From positions 1-64,000 of the forward strand of contig CAILKE010000057.1 in the NCBI GenBank assembly GCA_903834765.1: DNA of 64,000 nucleotides. The letters run 5' to 3'. This stretch comes from an uncultured Bacteroidota bacterium (GTDB lineage: Bacteria; Bacteroidota; Bacteroidia; B-17B0; Aurantibacillaceae). Shown piece by piece: positions 36,583-46,120 of the stretch (positions within the stretch are counted from its first letter, which is position 1; each line of letters starts with the position of its first letter). Both the position numbers and the translations under genes were made by a program. Below the pieces are notes generated by a model. It saw only the letters and a program-made list of their open reading frames with translations, did not search any database and was not told the DNA's origin.

Positions 36583-37377
36583 ATGAATATTTCTCAGTTT
36601 TTTGAAGAGTATAGTTTACTAACACTAAGTTTAGTTTCTATAGCTGGTTTTATAGCCGGCTTTATCGATTCTATCGTTGGTGGAGGCGGACTCATTCAAA
36701 CACCTTTTTTCCTAATTACATTCCCAGATATATCATTACCAAAAGTTCTAGGTACTAATAAAATATCTGCTTTAATGGGTACTTCTGTTGCTGCGGTGAA
36801 ATATTCTAAAAAAGTAAAATTTGATTTTAGTTTATTGTTTGTAATAGCGGCTAGTTGTTTTATTGCTTCTTTTTTCGGTGCGAAGCTTGTTAATTATTTA
36901 GACTCCAAAACGTTGAAACCACTGGTATTAGTAATCCTTATTGTGATTGCTATTTATACATTTTTTAAAAAAAATTTAGGTATTCATCCAACAAAAGAAT
37001 TATCGGTAACAAAACAAAAAGTATATGGGGCTTTAATAGGCTTGGTAGTGGGCTTTTATGACGGCTTTTTTGGACCTGGAACAGGCAGTTTTTTTGTGTT
37101 AGGCTTTGTAGTAATACTTGGTTTTGAATTTGTAAAAGCCTCCGCTTATGCAAAGGTTGTTAATTGCATTACTAATATTTCAGCTTTGTTTGTATTTATT
37201 TCTCATGGAAACTTTATTCTGCCACTTGCTCTATTAATGGGTGGATTCAATATGCTGGGAAGTTATATCGGAAGTTCGCTCGCTTTAAAAAATGGAAATG
37301 GCTTTGTTAGAATTATTTTCTTAGTGATCGTATCATTGATGATTTTAAAATATGGATATGAAGTATTTAATGCCTAA
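36583..37377 (+). CDS. TSUP family (TauE/SafE) membrane permease
   Basis: The 264-residue protein has about eight hydrophobic segments and TSUP hallmarks: AGFIDSIVGGGGLIQTP near the N-terminus and the repeated half GFYDGFFGPGTGSF near 165. Such permeases export or import sulfur-containing or organic anions such as sulfite. The start is ATG 36583; a TTG one codon earlier is not needed. It sits alone between the helicase gene and radA. The substrate is unknown. Confidence 0.9.
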   Translation: MNISQFFEEYSLLTLSLVSIAGFIAGFIDSIVGGGGLIQTPFFLITFPDISLPKVLGTNKISALMGTSVAAVKYSKKVKFDFSLLFVIAASCFIASFFGAKLVNYLDSKTLKPLVLVILIVIAIYTFFKKNLGIHPTKELSVTKQKVYGALIGLVVGFYDGFFGPGTGSFFVLGFVVILGFEFVKASAYAKVVNCITNISALFVFISHGNFILPLALLMGGFNMLGSYIGSSLALKNGNGFVRIIFLVIVSLMILKYGYEVFNA

Positions 37378-37417
37378 AACAACTCTAATTCATTTCATAA
37401 AAGAGGCAATTATAAAA

Positions 37418-37434
37418 TGCTATAATATATAGCA
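37418..37434 (+). terminator. Short stem-loop between the TSUP gene and radA
   Basis: TGCTATA (37418-37424) and TATAGCA (37428-37434) form a 7-bp stem with a 3-base loop, about 40 bp past the permease stop. TACTTTTG at 37456-37463 downstream matches the -7 box and could drive radA. Confidence 0.35.
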
Positions 37435-37512
37435 ATCAATAGCTATTATTTATTTTACTTTTGATAAAAACTCCGAGTCATTTATGTCTCTGCGTCTTAA
37501 AAAAATAAAATC

Positions 37513-38889
37513 ATGGCTAAAACCAAAATAGCATACTTCTGTCAAAGTTGTGGTGCGCAGGCAGATAAATGGGCTGGTAAATGCAACAGTTGCGGCAGTT
37601 GGAATACCATCGTCGAAGAAGTTGTTCATAAAGAAACTAAAAATAACCGTTTACAAGTTTTTGCAAAAAACGAAAAAGGCGCTTCGAATAAATCTATTTT
37701 ATTACAAGACGTTGGTTCCATAGAGCATCCTCGAATTCCAGTTGCTGGCAAAGAACTTACGCGCGTATTGGGCGGCGGCATAGTTCCTGGCAGTTTAGTG
37801 TTGTTTGGAGGAGAACCGGGTATTGGTAAATCTACCTTGATGCTGCAGGTAGCTTTGCGTTTAAAGCATTTGAAAATTTTATATGTCAGCGGCGAAGAAA
37901 GTGAACAGCAAATTAAAATGCGTGCTGATCGAATTGGCATTACAACTGAGAATTGTTTTATCCTTCAAGAAACCAATACTCAAAATATTTTTTTACAAAT
38001 TAATGAAGTTCAACCCCAGTTGGTGATTATCGATTCTATACAAACTTTACATACGAGTTTTATTGATAGCAGTCCCGGAAGCGTAAGTCAGGTGCGGGAG
38101 TGTGCCGCTGAATTTTTGCGTTTTGCTAAGGAAACCAATGTGCCTGTGTTTATGATAGGACATATTACTAAAGACGGAACATTGGCAGGACCAAAAGTTT
38201 TGGAACACATGGTGGATACCGTTTTGCAATTTGAAGGAGACCGAAATCATGTGTATCGTTTATTACGTGCTACTAAAAACCGTTTCGGAAGCACGAATGA
38301 ATTAGGTATTTATGAAATGCATGGTTCTGGTTTAAGAGAAGTAAATAATCCCTCAGAAATATTAATCACAAGTAGAGATACACCTACAAGTGGCGTTGCT
38401 ATTTCTGCAACTCTTGAAGGAAATCGTCCGATGTTGATTGAAACACAAGCGCTCGTTAGTACTGCTGCTTACGGCACGCCACAACGATCAGCTACAGGCT
38501 TTGATTTAAGACGTTTATCTATGTTGTTGGCAGTACTCGAAAAACGTTGTGGTTTTAGGCTTGGTGCAAAAGATGTATTTATCAATATCGCTGGTGGCAT
38601 TAAAGTAGAAGATCCAGGATTAGATTTAGCTTTAGTATGTGGTATTTTATCGAGTAACGAAGATTTACCAATTCCACAAAACGTTTGTTTTGCTGGAGAA
38701 GTTGGATTAACGGGAGAGATACGTCCAGTAAGTAGGATTGATCAACGCATACATGAAGCACAAAAATTAGGCTTTGAAAAAATATACATATCTTCGTATA
38801 ACCAAAAAGGATTAGACTTAAAACAGTTTTCTATTAAAATAATTACTGTTTCAAAAATGGAAGAAGTATTTACGAATCTATTTGGTTAA
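37513..38889 (+). CDS. radA: DNA repair protein RadA (Sms)
   Basis: RadA is a RecA-like branch-migration ATPase in recombinational repair. The 458-residue protein has the N-terminal zinc finger (Cys10, Cys13, Cys24, Cys27), Walker A FGGEPGIGKSTL near 97-109, the RadA-specific KNRFG motif (about 256-260) and a C-terminal Lon-like domain (AKDVFINIAGGIKVEDPGLD). The start is ATG 37513. The upstream 50 bases include a decayed CTCTGCGTCTT repeat and a likely -7 box. Confidence 0.96.
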   Translation: MAKTKIAYFCQSCGAQADKWAGKCNSCGSWNTIVEEVVHKETKNNRLQVFAKNEKGASNKSILLQDVGSIEHPRIPVAGKELTRVLGGGIVPGSLVLFGGEPGIGKSTLMLQVALRLKHLKILYVSGEESEQQIKMRADRIGITTENCFILQETNTQNIFLQINEVQPQLVIIDSIQTLHTSFIDSSPGSVSQVRECAAEFLRFAKETNVPVFMIGHITKDGTLAGPKVLEHMVDTVLQFEGDRNHVYRLLRATKNRFGSTNELGIYEMHGSGLREVNNPSEILITSRDTPTSGVAISATLEGNRPMLIETQALVSTAAYGTPQRSATGFDLRRLSMLLAVLEKRCGFRLGAKDVFINIAGGIKVEDPGLDLALVCGILSSNEDLPIPQNVCFAGEVGLTGEIRPVSRIDQRIHEAQKLGFEKIYISSYNQKGLDLKQFSIKIITVSKMEEVFTNLFG

Positions 38890-38908
38890 TGCTTGATGCT
38901 AATATAAA

Positions 38909-41041
38909 ATGAGATTAAGTTTCGTATTAATAATTTTAATTGGACAAATCGTATTTGCTCAAAATACAGATAGCTTAAGATCAGCCCTGAAAAATGTTAA
39001 GCAGGATACTACTCGCGTTAAATTAATTAAAGAAATAGGAGAAGCAGAATCTATTTTTAGGATTGGATATTGGGATACGTTAAGAAGAGAATGCGAAAAG
39101 CTCCTTATTAAATGTCCTCCATCAGAGAAACTATTTTATCAGAAACAATTAGCCTATGCTTTAAACAATATAGGTTATGTCGCCGACGAAAATGGCGATA
39201 TGCAAAAAGCTTTAGAGTATTATAATAAAAGCTTAAAAATTCAGGAAATCATTCAAGATAACATTGGCTTAGCAAGATCATTAAATAATATTGGAAGTAT
39301 TTATGAAAATTTTGGAGACATAACTAAATCGCTTGAATACTACCACAAAAGTTTAAAAGTGCGAGAAGACATTCATGATGAAAGAGGTGTAGCTGCTTGT
39401 TTAAATAATATAGGTTTGGTCTATTACAAACAGAAGTTTTTTTTGAAGGCTTCGACCTCTTATTTTAAAGCGTTGAACATTCTTGAAAAAATAAATAATA
39501 TTGATTTTAAAGCAATAGTAATTTCTAATATAGGTCTTGTTTACAAAGAACAAAAGAACTATGAGAGTGCCCTTAATTATTTTCAAAGAGCTAGGTTATT
39601 ACAAGAAAGCATACATGATGAATTTAATTTATTTGGATCGCTTAATAATATTGGAACCATATACGAAAAACAATATAATTACACTTTGGCATTGGAGTAT
39701 TTTGATAAAAATTTAGCGTTGTGTGAAAAGATAAAATATAAAAAGGGAATTGCTGTATCATTATGTAACATAAGTGATATTTTTTTTAAAACTAGTAATT
39801 TAAATGAAGCTCACGTTAAAGCAAAATTGAGTTTACAATTATTTCAAGAGTTGGGATTTCCTGATTACATTAGTAATGTCAGTCATTTGTTAAGCGAGAT
39901 TTACGAGAAGAAAGGAAACTATAAGGATGCATATCTCATGCAAGTTCTTTATAAAAAAATGGCAGATAGCACCAATAATGATGTTAATCGAAAGGCCTTA
40001 ATTCAAAGAGATTTGCAATATACATTTGAGAAAAAGGTAATTGCTGATAGTTTAAAAGTAGAAGAAGAACGAAAGGTGTTTAGTGTAGAAATAAAACACG
40101 AAAAAAATCAACGCTATTATTTATATGGCGGAGTAGCCTTATTACTTCTTTTTTCAGGTTTTATATTTAATCGATTTAAAGTCACTCAAAAACAAAATCT
40201 AATAATTAATAATCAAAAACTGGAAGTAGAATTAAAAAATGAAGAAGTTATCCTTCAAAAAGAGCTTGTAGAAGTAAAACAAAAAGAAATTATTGATAGT
40301 ATTAATTATGCCAAACGCATTCAGCAAGCTGTTTTGACAGGTGAAGATGTTTGGAGCAAAATATCTAAAGAGCATTTTATATTATTTAAACCGAAAGATA
40401 TAGTAAGTGGCGATTTTTATTGGGCATATAATACTCCTAATGGTCGCTCAGTGTTTGCATTAGCAGATTGCACAGGGCATGGCGTGCCAGGAGGTTTTAT
40501 GAGTATGCTTGGTAATAGTTTTTTAAACGAAATCGTCGTTGAAAATAAAATTTTTAAAGCTAATGAGATCTTAAACAGACTGCGGTCTAAAGTGATAGCA
40601 GCATTGGAACAAAAAGGACAAACAGAGCAAAAAGACGGAATGGATATTTCCCTTTGCGTTTGGAATAAGATGGACAATACTCTTGAATTTGCTGGCGCTA
40701 ATAATCCTTTATGGCTTTTAAGAGGAAGAGAAATACTTGAATATAAAGCCGATAAAATGCCTATAGGCACTTATTTAGAAATTGAAAAACCTTTTGTAAG
40801 TATTACGATTCAACTACAACAAGGCGATATTTTATATTTAAGTACAGATGGTTATGCAGATCAGTTTGGAGGACCTAAAGGAAAGAAATTTAAATACAAT
40901 GCGCTACTCGAAATGCTGATGAAAAATAGCATTCTTGAAATGGGAATTCAAAAAACAAAATTAGAGGAAGCCTTCGTAGCTTGGAAAAACAAACATGACC
41001 AAGTAGATGACGTAGCAGTGATTGGAGTGAAAGTTATTTAA
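38909..41041 (+). CDS. TPR-repeat SpoIIE/PP2C-family serine phosphatase
   Basis: A signal peptide-like N-terminus (MRLSFVLIILIGQIVFAQ) precedes about seven tetratricopeptide repeats (about 75-340, ALNNIGYVADENGDMQKALEYYNKSLKI style). A membrane helix (about 405-421) and a coiled coil follow. The C-terminal about 240 residues are a SpoIIE-like PP2C phosphatase with LFKPKDIVSGDFYW and ADCTGHGVPGGFMSMLG. The TPRs are probably periplasmic sensors and the phosphatase cytoplasmic, likely acting on an anti-anti-sigma-like phosphoprotein. The target is not adjacent. It is in the same direction as radA with a 19-bp gap. Confidence 0.9.
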   Translation: MRLSFVLIILIGQIVFAQNTDSLRSALKNVKQDTTRVKLIKEIGEAESIFRIGYWDTLRRECEKLLIKCPPSEKLFYQKQLAYALNNIGYVADENGDMQKALEYYNKSLKIQEIIQDNIGLARSLNNIGSIYENFGDITKSLEYYHKSLKVREDIHDERGVAACLNNIGLVYYKQKFFLKASTSYFKALNILEKINNIDFKAIVISNIGLVYKEQKNYESALNYFQRARLLQESIHDEFNLFGSLNNIGTIYEKQYNYTLALEYFDKNLALCEKIKYKKGIAVSLCNISDIFFKTSNLNEAHVKAKLSLQLFQELGFPDYISNVSHLLSEIYEKKGNYKDAYLMQVLYKKMADSTNNDVNRKALIQRDLQYTFEKKVIADSLKVEEERKVFSVEIKHEKNQRYYLYGGVALLLLFSGFIFNRFKVTQKQNLIINNQKLEVELKNEEVILQKELVEVKQKEIIDSINYAKRIQQAVLTGEDVWSKISKEHFILFKPKDIVSGDFYWAYNTPNGRSVFALADCTGHGVPGGFMSMLGNSFLNEIVVENKIFKANEILNRLRSKVIAALEQKGQTEQKDGMDISLCVWNKMDNTLEFAGANNPLWLLRGREILEYKADKMPIGTYLEIEKPFVSITIQLQQGDILYLSTDGYADQFGGPKGKKFKYNALLEMLMKNSILEMGIQKTKLEEAFVAWKNKHDQVDDVAVIGVKVI

Positions 41042-41077
41042 TTTATTTTTTACTGAATTAGTTTAATACCTCATAAT

Positions 41078-41866
41078 CTACAAACAACCCGTTCTTCCGC
41101 CATCTACAGGTAAATTAATGCCATTGATGTAAGATGCAGCAGGTGATGCTAAAAAAGCCACCGCATTCGCAATTTCTGAAGCTTCAGCAAAACGTCCCAT
41201 TGGTATTTCCGAAATCATCTCGCTAGTAACTGAATCAACAGCATGACCTGTTTTAGTCGATTTATTTTCAATAATATTTTGTAAACGAACCGTTGCTGTT
41301 GCTCCTGGTAATACATTATTGACGGTGATGTTAAATTTACCAAATTCATTGGCTAAGGTTTTACTCCAATTAGCTACTGCTGCTCTAATCGTATTTGATA
41401 CACCTAAATTTGCTAGTGGTAATTTAACTGAGGTAGAAATAATATTGATGATACGTCCGTATTTGGCTATTTTCATGCCTTCTACGCAGGCTTGTGCTAA
41501 AATATGATTGCAGATTAAATGATTATTAAACGCTGATAAAAATTCTTCAGGTTTTGCAGAAGCAATTGGCCCCGCTGGTGGCCCGCCTGTATTATTAACT
41601 AAAATATGTACAATCGGTTGGCGTTGAAGATATGCTTCTATTAATGTTTTTAACTCTTCCGGCTTACTAAAATCAACACACACATAGCCGTGTAATTGAC
41701 CAGCTTCTGTGCTTAATTCTTGTTTTGTTTTTTTAAGAGCTTCTTCATTTCGAGCAATTAATGTTACGCTAGCGCCCAAATTAGCTAATTCCATAGCGAT
41801 AGCTTTACCAATGCCTTGTGTACTGCCGCAAACGATAGCTTGTTTATGTTTTAAATCAATATTCAT
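41078..41866 (-). CDS. SDR-family oxidoreductase with replaced YxxxK
   Basis: The 262-residue protein has the Rossmann motif CGSTQGIGKAIA (13-24), the NNTGG segment (91-95, normally NNAG), and the catalytic Ser144 in INIISTS. The classical YxxxK is replaced by Ser157-Asn-Thr-Ile-Arg161. Similar replacements occur in a known atypical SDR subgroup near 3-oxoacyl-ACP reductases. The cofactor site looks intact, but standard alcohol dehydrogenase chemistry is unlikely. It stands between a T9SS gene and a convergent phosphatase gene. The substrate is unknown. Confidence 0.88.
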   Translation of the reverse strand: MNIDLKHKQAIVCGSTQGIGKAIAMELANLGASVTLIARNEEALKKTKQELSTEAGQLHGYVCVDFSKPEELKTLIEAYLQRQPIVHILVNNTGGPPAGPIASAKPEEFLSAFNNHLICNHILAQACVEGMKIAKYGRIINIISTSVKLPLANLGVSNTIRAAVANWSKTLANEFGKFNITVNNVLPGATATVRLQNIIENKSTKTGHAVDSVTSEMISEIPMGRFAEASEIANAVAFLASPAASYINGINLPVDGGRTGCL

Positions 41867-41898
41867 GTTTAATGTATAATGTAGGTTAAAGAATGTTT

Positions 41899-42921
41899 TT
41901 ACAACTTTACAAATTTGATTTTTTTACTAATTCCACCCTCTTTCAATTCGATGAAGTAAATACCTGCATCAAGATTAGCCGTTTCAAGGTTTAAGCGATT
42001 AATTCCAATTGTTGCATGTATTTGAGTTGTTAAATTTTCTTTTCCAAACACATCGTAAATTGCAATTGATAATGTGGTTTCTGTTTTTGCTAAATAATTT
42101 AAAGTAAGGTTATCAAAAGTAGGATTTGGGAATAAACTAATATTCATCACATTCTGTAATTCTTGTAGCCCAACTGTATTAACGACAGTAAAATTATCCA
42201 TGCAAAAATAAGCAGGTGTATTTATCCCGTAAATTCCTGTATCACTTGATTTCATTGTTATAAGAATACTATCAGATATAGGTAGATTAGCGCAAAATAC
42301 ATATTGCCAATTGTTCTGAATAAAATCATTTGCAGTCCCAGCTGAGCGATAATCTGCTAAATAATGCTCCACACTGTCATTTAATAGTATTCCATTTCTG
42401 AAAGGGCGAACAATTAATTTAAACCAATCGGGATAAGTGCCTTGAGGTAAACCAGAGTGAGTGCCTGTGGTATCGCCAAATTTTCGAGAAAAACTATTGC
42501 CGTTTTTAATTGATTTATAGGCAAAGGTAGTGTTAGTTACAAAAAAACCTGATAAAGAAAGAGCGTTGGAATTCATTTTAATAATTGCGCTGTCTTTTAC
42601 GGTAACATAAGAAGAGCCATTAAATGCTCCATTAGTTATACTACCATATAAATTTGTATATGTGCCGTTGGCAGTATCTTTTACGTTAGTAAAAGCAGAG
42701 CCAGATTTCCAATAGCCGCCAAATGCTGTATCCCAATGGTAACGAAAGGTTGCAAATGGAGTTGATCCTGAAGTTTGCCAATCATCAGTCGTAGTGTTTT
42801 TATAAAACGAATTTGGAGTTAACGAAAAGGTAGCGCCATCAAAGTTTTCGGTAAGTTGAGCTAATGACGTAAAGGTTGATGCCATACAACAGATAAAGGC
42901 AAGGGTAGCTATTTTTTTCAT
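41899..42921 (-). CDS. DUF4465 protein with T9SS sorting domain
   Basis: This 340-residue secreted protein has a signal peptide (MKKIATLAFICCMASTFTS then LAQ) from ATG 42921; the longer frame begins at TTG 42948 and adds nothing convincing. The middle resembles DUF4465 (TNVKDTANGTYTNLYGSI, GNSFSRKFGDTTGTHSG, PDWFKLIVRPFRNG). The C-terminal about 80 residues, ISLFPNPTFDNLTLNYL through GIYFIELKEGG and KKIKFVKL, are a type A T9SS sorting domain. Function of DUF4465 is unknown. It probably resides at the surface. Confidence 0.86.
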   Translation of the reverse strand: MKKIATLAFICCMASTFTSLAQLTENFDGATFSLTPNSFYKNTTTDDWQTSGSTPFATFRYHWDTAFGGYWKSGSAFTNVKDTANGTYTNLYGSITNGAFNGSSYVTVKDSAIIKMNSNALSLSGFFVTNTTFAYKSIKNGNSFSRKFGDTTGTHSGLPQGTYPDWFKLIVRPFRNGILLNDSVEHYLADYRSAGTANDFIQNNWQYVFCANLPISDSILITMKSSDTGIYGINTPAYFCMDNFTVVNTVGLQELQNVMNISLFPNPTFDNLTLNYLAKTETTLSIAIYDVFGKENLTTQIHATIGINRLNLETANLDAGIYFIELKEGGISKKIKFVKL

Positions 42922-43128
42922 AGATGATTCTTTATAAAGAGGTTTCAAAGTTACTAAAATAGTTGGCAGAAAAAATTCCTTCCTAAAATGGTAAAATAAA
43001 AGCGTTTAAAGCCTTTTGTCAAATACTAAAGTGATAATGCTCATTTGGAGACCTCACATAATAAATTAGATTTGAAAAAGAATATTGCTTTAAAAACCAG
43101 AATATTAAACCTTTATTAATTTAGAAGA

Positions 43129-43584
43129 ATGAAATCATACAAGGTATTTTTGTGGACTACACTCTTGCTTTCAGGTATTATTTTGATAATGAATTTAAAC
43201 AATAGCAATAATACTATAGATATTAGCATTCACGATACCTACATAATAATTGCAAAATTTCAGGTATGGCTCGGATTGACCCTATTTTTAGCTGGATTAA
43301 CCTTTGTTTATTACATATTAAATAAATTTAATCGAGCACCTATTGCGTTTTTGATAATCTTACATTATTTAATGACTGTAGCGCCTATAGTCATAATACC
43401 AATTTGCATAAACCAAGAGCAAAGAACACTTAATCGTTATACCCCAACTTCATTTTATGCAGAATTAAATAATGGCTTAGTTTTAACAAAAATAATTTTA
43501 GCATTGATCCTTATATTTTTCGTTGGTCAATTGCTGTTTATTATAAATATTGCGATTAGTAAAAAAAGGATGCCGATTAATTAA
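43129..43584 (+). CDS. Small membrane protein with a cytochrome oxidase subunit I-like segment
   Basis: The 151-residue protein has four likely membrane helices (about 5-22, 42-64, 70-92 and 115-140). Residues 35-45, HDTYIIIAKFQ, align to the conserved HDTYxVVAHFH of heme-copper oxidase subunit I with identical spacing. However, the two His that ligate hemes a3 and a are Lys43 and Gln45. Such miniature relatives occur in Bacteroidota and are not characterised. It probably cannot bind heme in the canonical way. It stands alone; ATG start is at 43129. Confidence 0.72.
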   Translation: MKSYKVFLWTTLLLSGIILIMNLNNSNNTIDISIHDTYIIIAKFQVWLGLTLFLAGLTFVYYILNKFNRAPIAFLIILHYLMTVAPIVIIPICINQEQRTLNRYTPTSFYAELNNGLVLTKIILALILIFFVGQLLFIINIAISKKRMPIN

Positions 43585-43671
43585 TCCTATGATAGCTGAT
43601 AAAGCTGCATTTCTTAAACAATTACATACTTTTAGCGTTATATTTTCGTTATAAACGGTAAAATTAATATT

Positions 43672-43703
43672 TAGGAAACTTAAAAATGAAAATAAGTTTC
43701 CTA
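43672..43703 (+). promoter_or_regulatory. Stem-loop in front of the TonB receptor gene
   Basis: TAGGAAACTTA (43672-43682) pairs exactly with TAAGTTTCCTA (43693-43703) around a 10-base A-rich loop, 26 bp before the receptor ATG. It may be a terminator for the preceding gene or a leader structure. No known riboswitch class could be recognised. Confidence 0.5.
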
Positions 43704-43729
43704 CATTTATTGCCTCAAATAAACATGAT

Positions 43730-46084
43730 ATGAAAAAAATTATTTTACTATTTTTTATTTATGCTAACCTCTGCATTATTGCTCAAGAAAAATTCACCAT
43801 CAGTGGTTATTTGAAGGACGCTAAAAACGGAGAGGCTTTAATTGGCGTAACTGTTTATAAAAAGAATTCACAGCTAGCGACAAACACCAATGCTTATGGT
43901 TTTTATTCATTAACACTTCCTAAAGGACAGGATACTGTTGTGTTTTCTTATGTTGGATATAAAACATTATTGCTACCTATTAATCTTGTTGCTAATCAAA
44001 CTATTAGTAATGAATTAGCTGAAGAAGGAAAGGAATTAGCTGAGGTTGAAGTATCATCAGAGAAAGATGATAAAAATATTACTAGTATGGAAATGAGCGT
44101 ATCTAAATTAGATATTAAACAAATTCAAAAAATGCCTGCTTTATTTGGAGAGGTTGATATTATTAAAAGTATACAATTATTGCCAGGTGTTACCACTGTT
44201 GGTGAAGGCGCCAGTGGATTTAATGTTCGAGGTGGTAACATCGATCAAAATTTAGTGTTGATGGATGAAGCGCCAGTATATAATTCATCCCATTTATTTG
44301 GTTTCTTTTCTGTGTTTAATCCGGATGCTGTTAAAGATGTTAAATTGATTAAAGGTGGAATTCCTGCTCAATACGGTGGTAGAGCATCTTCTATTTTAGA
44401 TATTAGAATGAAAGAAGGAAATAATAAAAAAATAGAAGTGAATGCTGGGCTTGGTACTATTTTTAGTCGTTTATCTATTGAGGCCCCAATTTTAAAAGAC
44501 AAAGCCTCCTTTATAGTTGCCGCGCGTCGCAGTTACATAGATGTGTTGGCAAAGCCATTCATTGCTAATCAAGCGGGATTAAAAGATGCTAAATTTTATT
44601 TTTATGATTTGACAGCTAAATTCAATTGGCGTATTAATGATAAGAATACAGTCTTTGCTAGCGGTTATTTTGGTAGAGATGTATTTGGCGCAGGCTTTAA
44701 ATTTAATTGGGGAAATAGTACTGCTACATTGCGTTGGAATCATATTTTCAACAGTAAGTTATTCATGAATTTATCTTCGTTTTATAGTAATTATCAATAT
44801 AATTTAGGTTTTACAAGCGATGGCAATGGACAAAAATTTGATTGGACATCCAATATTATTAATTATAGTGCGAAGCCTGATTTCACTTACTATTTAAATA
44901 GTAAAAACACCATTAAATTTGGAGCTCAAGCCATATTATTTATCTTTAATCCAGGAGAAGCTATTCTTACAACAGCAGATGGCGTTGTAAATAATATTAG
45001 TTCTCCAAATCAATATGGTGTTGAGTATGCAGGATATATTGATAATGAACATAAATTGAATAGCCGCTTAAGTATTCAATATGGATTGCGTTGGTCTTTT
45101 TTTAATTACATCGGACAAGGAACAAAGTATACCTATCGCGACACTATTCCCAATGAGAGCAAGCCTTTAGCCAAGGAAGAAAAAATTACCAATAATCAAA
45201 CTATTGCTGCTTATAATAATCCAGAGCCACGCTTAGCTGTTAATTATACAATTAATGATAAGAGTTCTATTAAATTAGGTTATAACCGTATGTCGCAATA
45301 CCTGCACATTGTGTCTAATACTGCTGCATCAACGCCCTTAGATATTTATACGCCTGTAACTAATAATATTAAGCCATTAATTTCTGATCAAATCACATTG
45401 GGTTATTTCAGAAATTTTAAAGATAATATGTTTGAAGCTTCTGCTGAAATTTATTATAAAGATTTACAAAATCAATTGGATTACGTTGATAATGCTAATC
45501 TTTTGTTAAATAAATATATAGAAGCTGATTTGGTTCAAGGTAGAGGCAGAGCTTATGGAATGGAACTATACTTGAAAAAAGCAAAAGGAAAATTAAATGG
45601 TTGGATAAGTTATACGTTATCTAAAACAGAGCGTCAGGTGCTTGGAATAAGTAATGGCGATTGGTTTTTATCTAAGTATGATAGAACACATAATTTAAAT
45701 ACGGTTTTAATTTTTGATTTAAATAAGCGTTGGAGTTTTTCTGCTAATTTTATATATCAAACTGGTACTCCTGCTACTTTCCCTACAGCTAAGTTAGAAA
45801 TACAAGGATATGTAATTCCTTATAATACAGATGGTACACGTAATAATTATCGCAATGCATCTTACAATCGTTTAGATATAGGTATCACTTACAACTTTAA
45901 AAAGAATGAAACAAAAAAACGCAAACAATCTTTGGTATTAAGTGTATACAATGTGTACAACCGCAGAAATACATTCTCTACTTATTTTAGAAATAATCCT
46001 GATTATCCAGTAAATACAGAGGCTGTAAGGTATTCGGTAATTGGTTCTATCATTCCGGCTATTACGTATAATTTAAAATTCTAA
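43730..46084 (+). CDS. TonB-dependent outer-membrane receptor
   Basis: This 784-residue receptor has a signal peptide (MKKIILLFFIYANLCIIAQ), a CarboxypepD_reg-like domain (about 22-110, ISGYLKDAKNGEALIGVTVY), a plug (GASGFNVRGGNIDQNLVLMD near 162-181) and a beta-barrel ending in Phe (ITYNLKF). It lies 36 bp upstream of a DUF4249 lipoprotein gene, the usual pairing in Bacteroidota. Transported ligand is unknown; no adjacent gene clarifies it. Unlike SusC it is short. Confidence 0.93.
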   Translation: MKKIILLFFIYANLCIIAQEKFTISGYLKDAKNGEALIGVTVYKKNSQLATNTNAYGFYSLTLPKGQDTVVFSYVGYKTLLLPINLVANQTISNELAEEGKELAEVEVSSEKDDKNITSMEMSVSKLDIKQIQKMPALFGEVDIIKSIQLLPGVTTVGEGASGFNVRGGNIDQNLVLMDEAPVYNSSHLFGFFSVFNPDAVKDVKLIKGGIPAQYGGRASSILDIRMKEGNNKKIEVNAGLGTIFSRLSIEAPILKDKASFIVAARRSYIDVLAKPFIANQAGLKDAKFYFYDLTAKFNWRINDKNTVFASGYFGRDVFGAGFKFNWGNSTATLRWNHIFNSKLFMNLSSFYSNYQYNLGFTSDGNGQKFDWTSNIINYSAKPDFTYYLNSKNTIKFGAQAILFIFNPGEAILTTADGVVNNISSPNQYGVEYAGYIDNEHKLNSRLSIQYGLRWSFFNYIGQGTKYTYRDTIPNESKPLAKEEKITNNQTIAAYNNPEPRLAVNYTINDKSSIKLGYNRMSQYLHIVSNTAASTPLDIYTPVTNNIKPLISDQITLGYFRNFKDNMFEASAEIYYKDLQNQLDYVDNANLLLNKYIEADLVQGRGRAYGMELYLKKAKGKLNGWISYTLSKTERQVLGISNGDWFLSKYDRTHNLNTVLIFDLNKRWSFSANFIYQTGTPATFPTAKLEIQGYVIPYNTDGTRNNYRNASYNRLDIGITYNFKKNETKKRKQSLVLSVYNVYNRRNTFSTYFRNNPDYPVNTEAVRYSVIGSIIPAITYNLKF

Positions 46085-46120
46085 TATAAAAAATTATAAA
46101 AAACTAAATTCATAACTACA

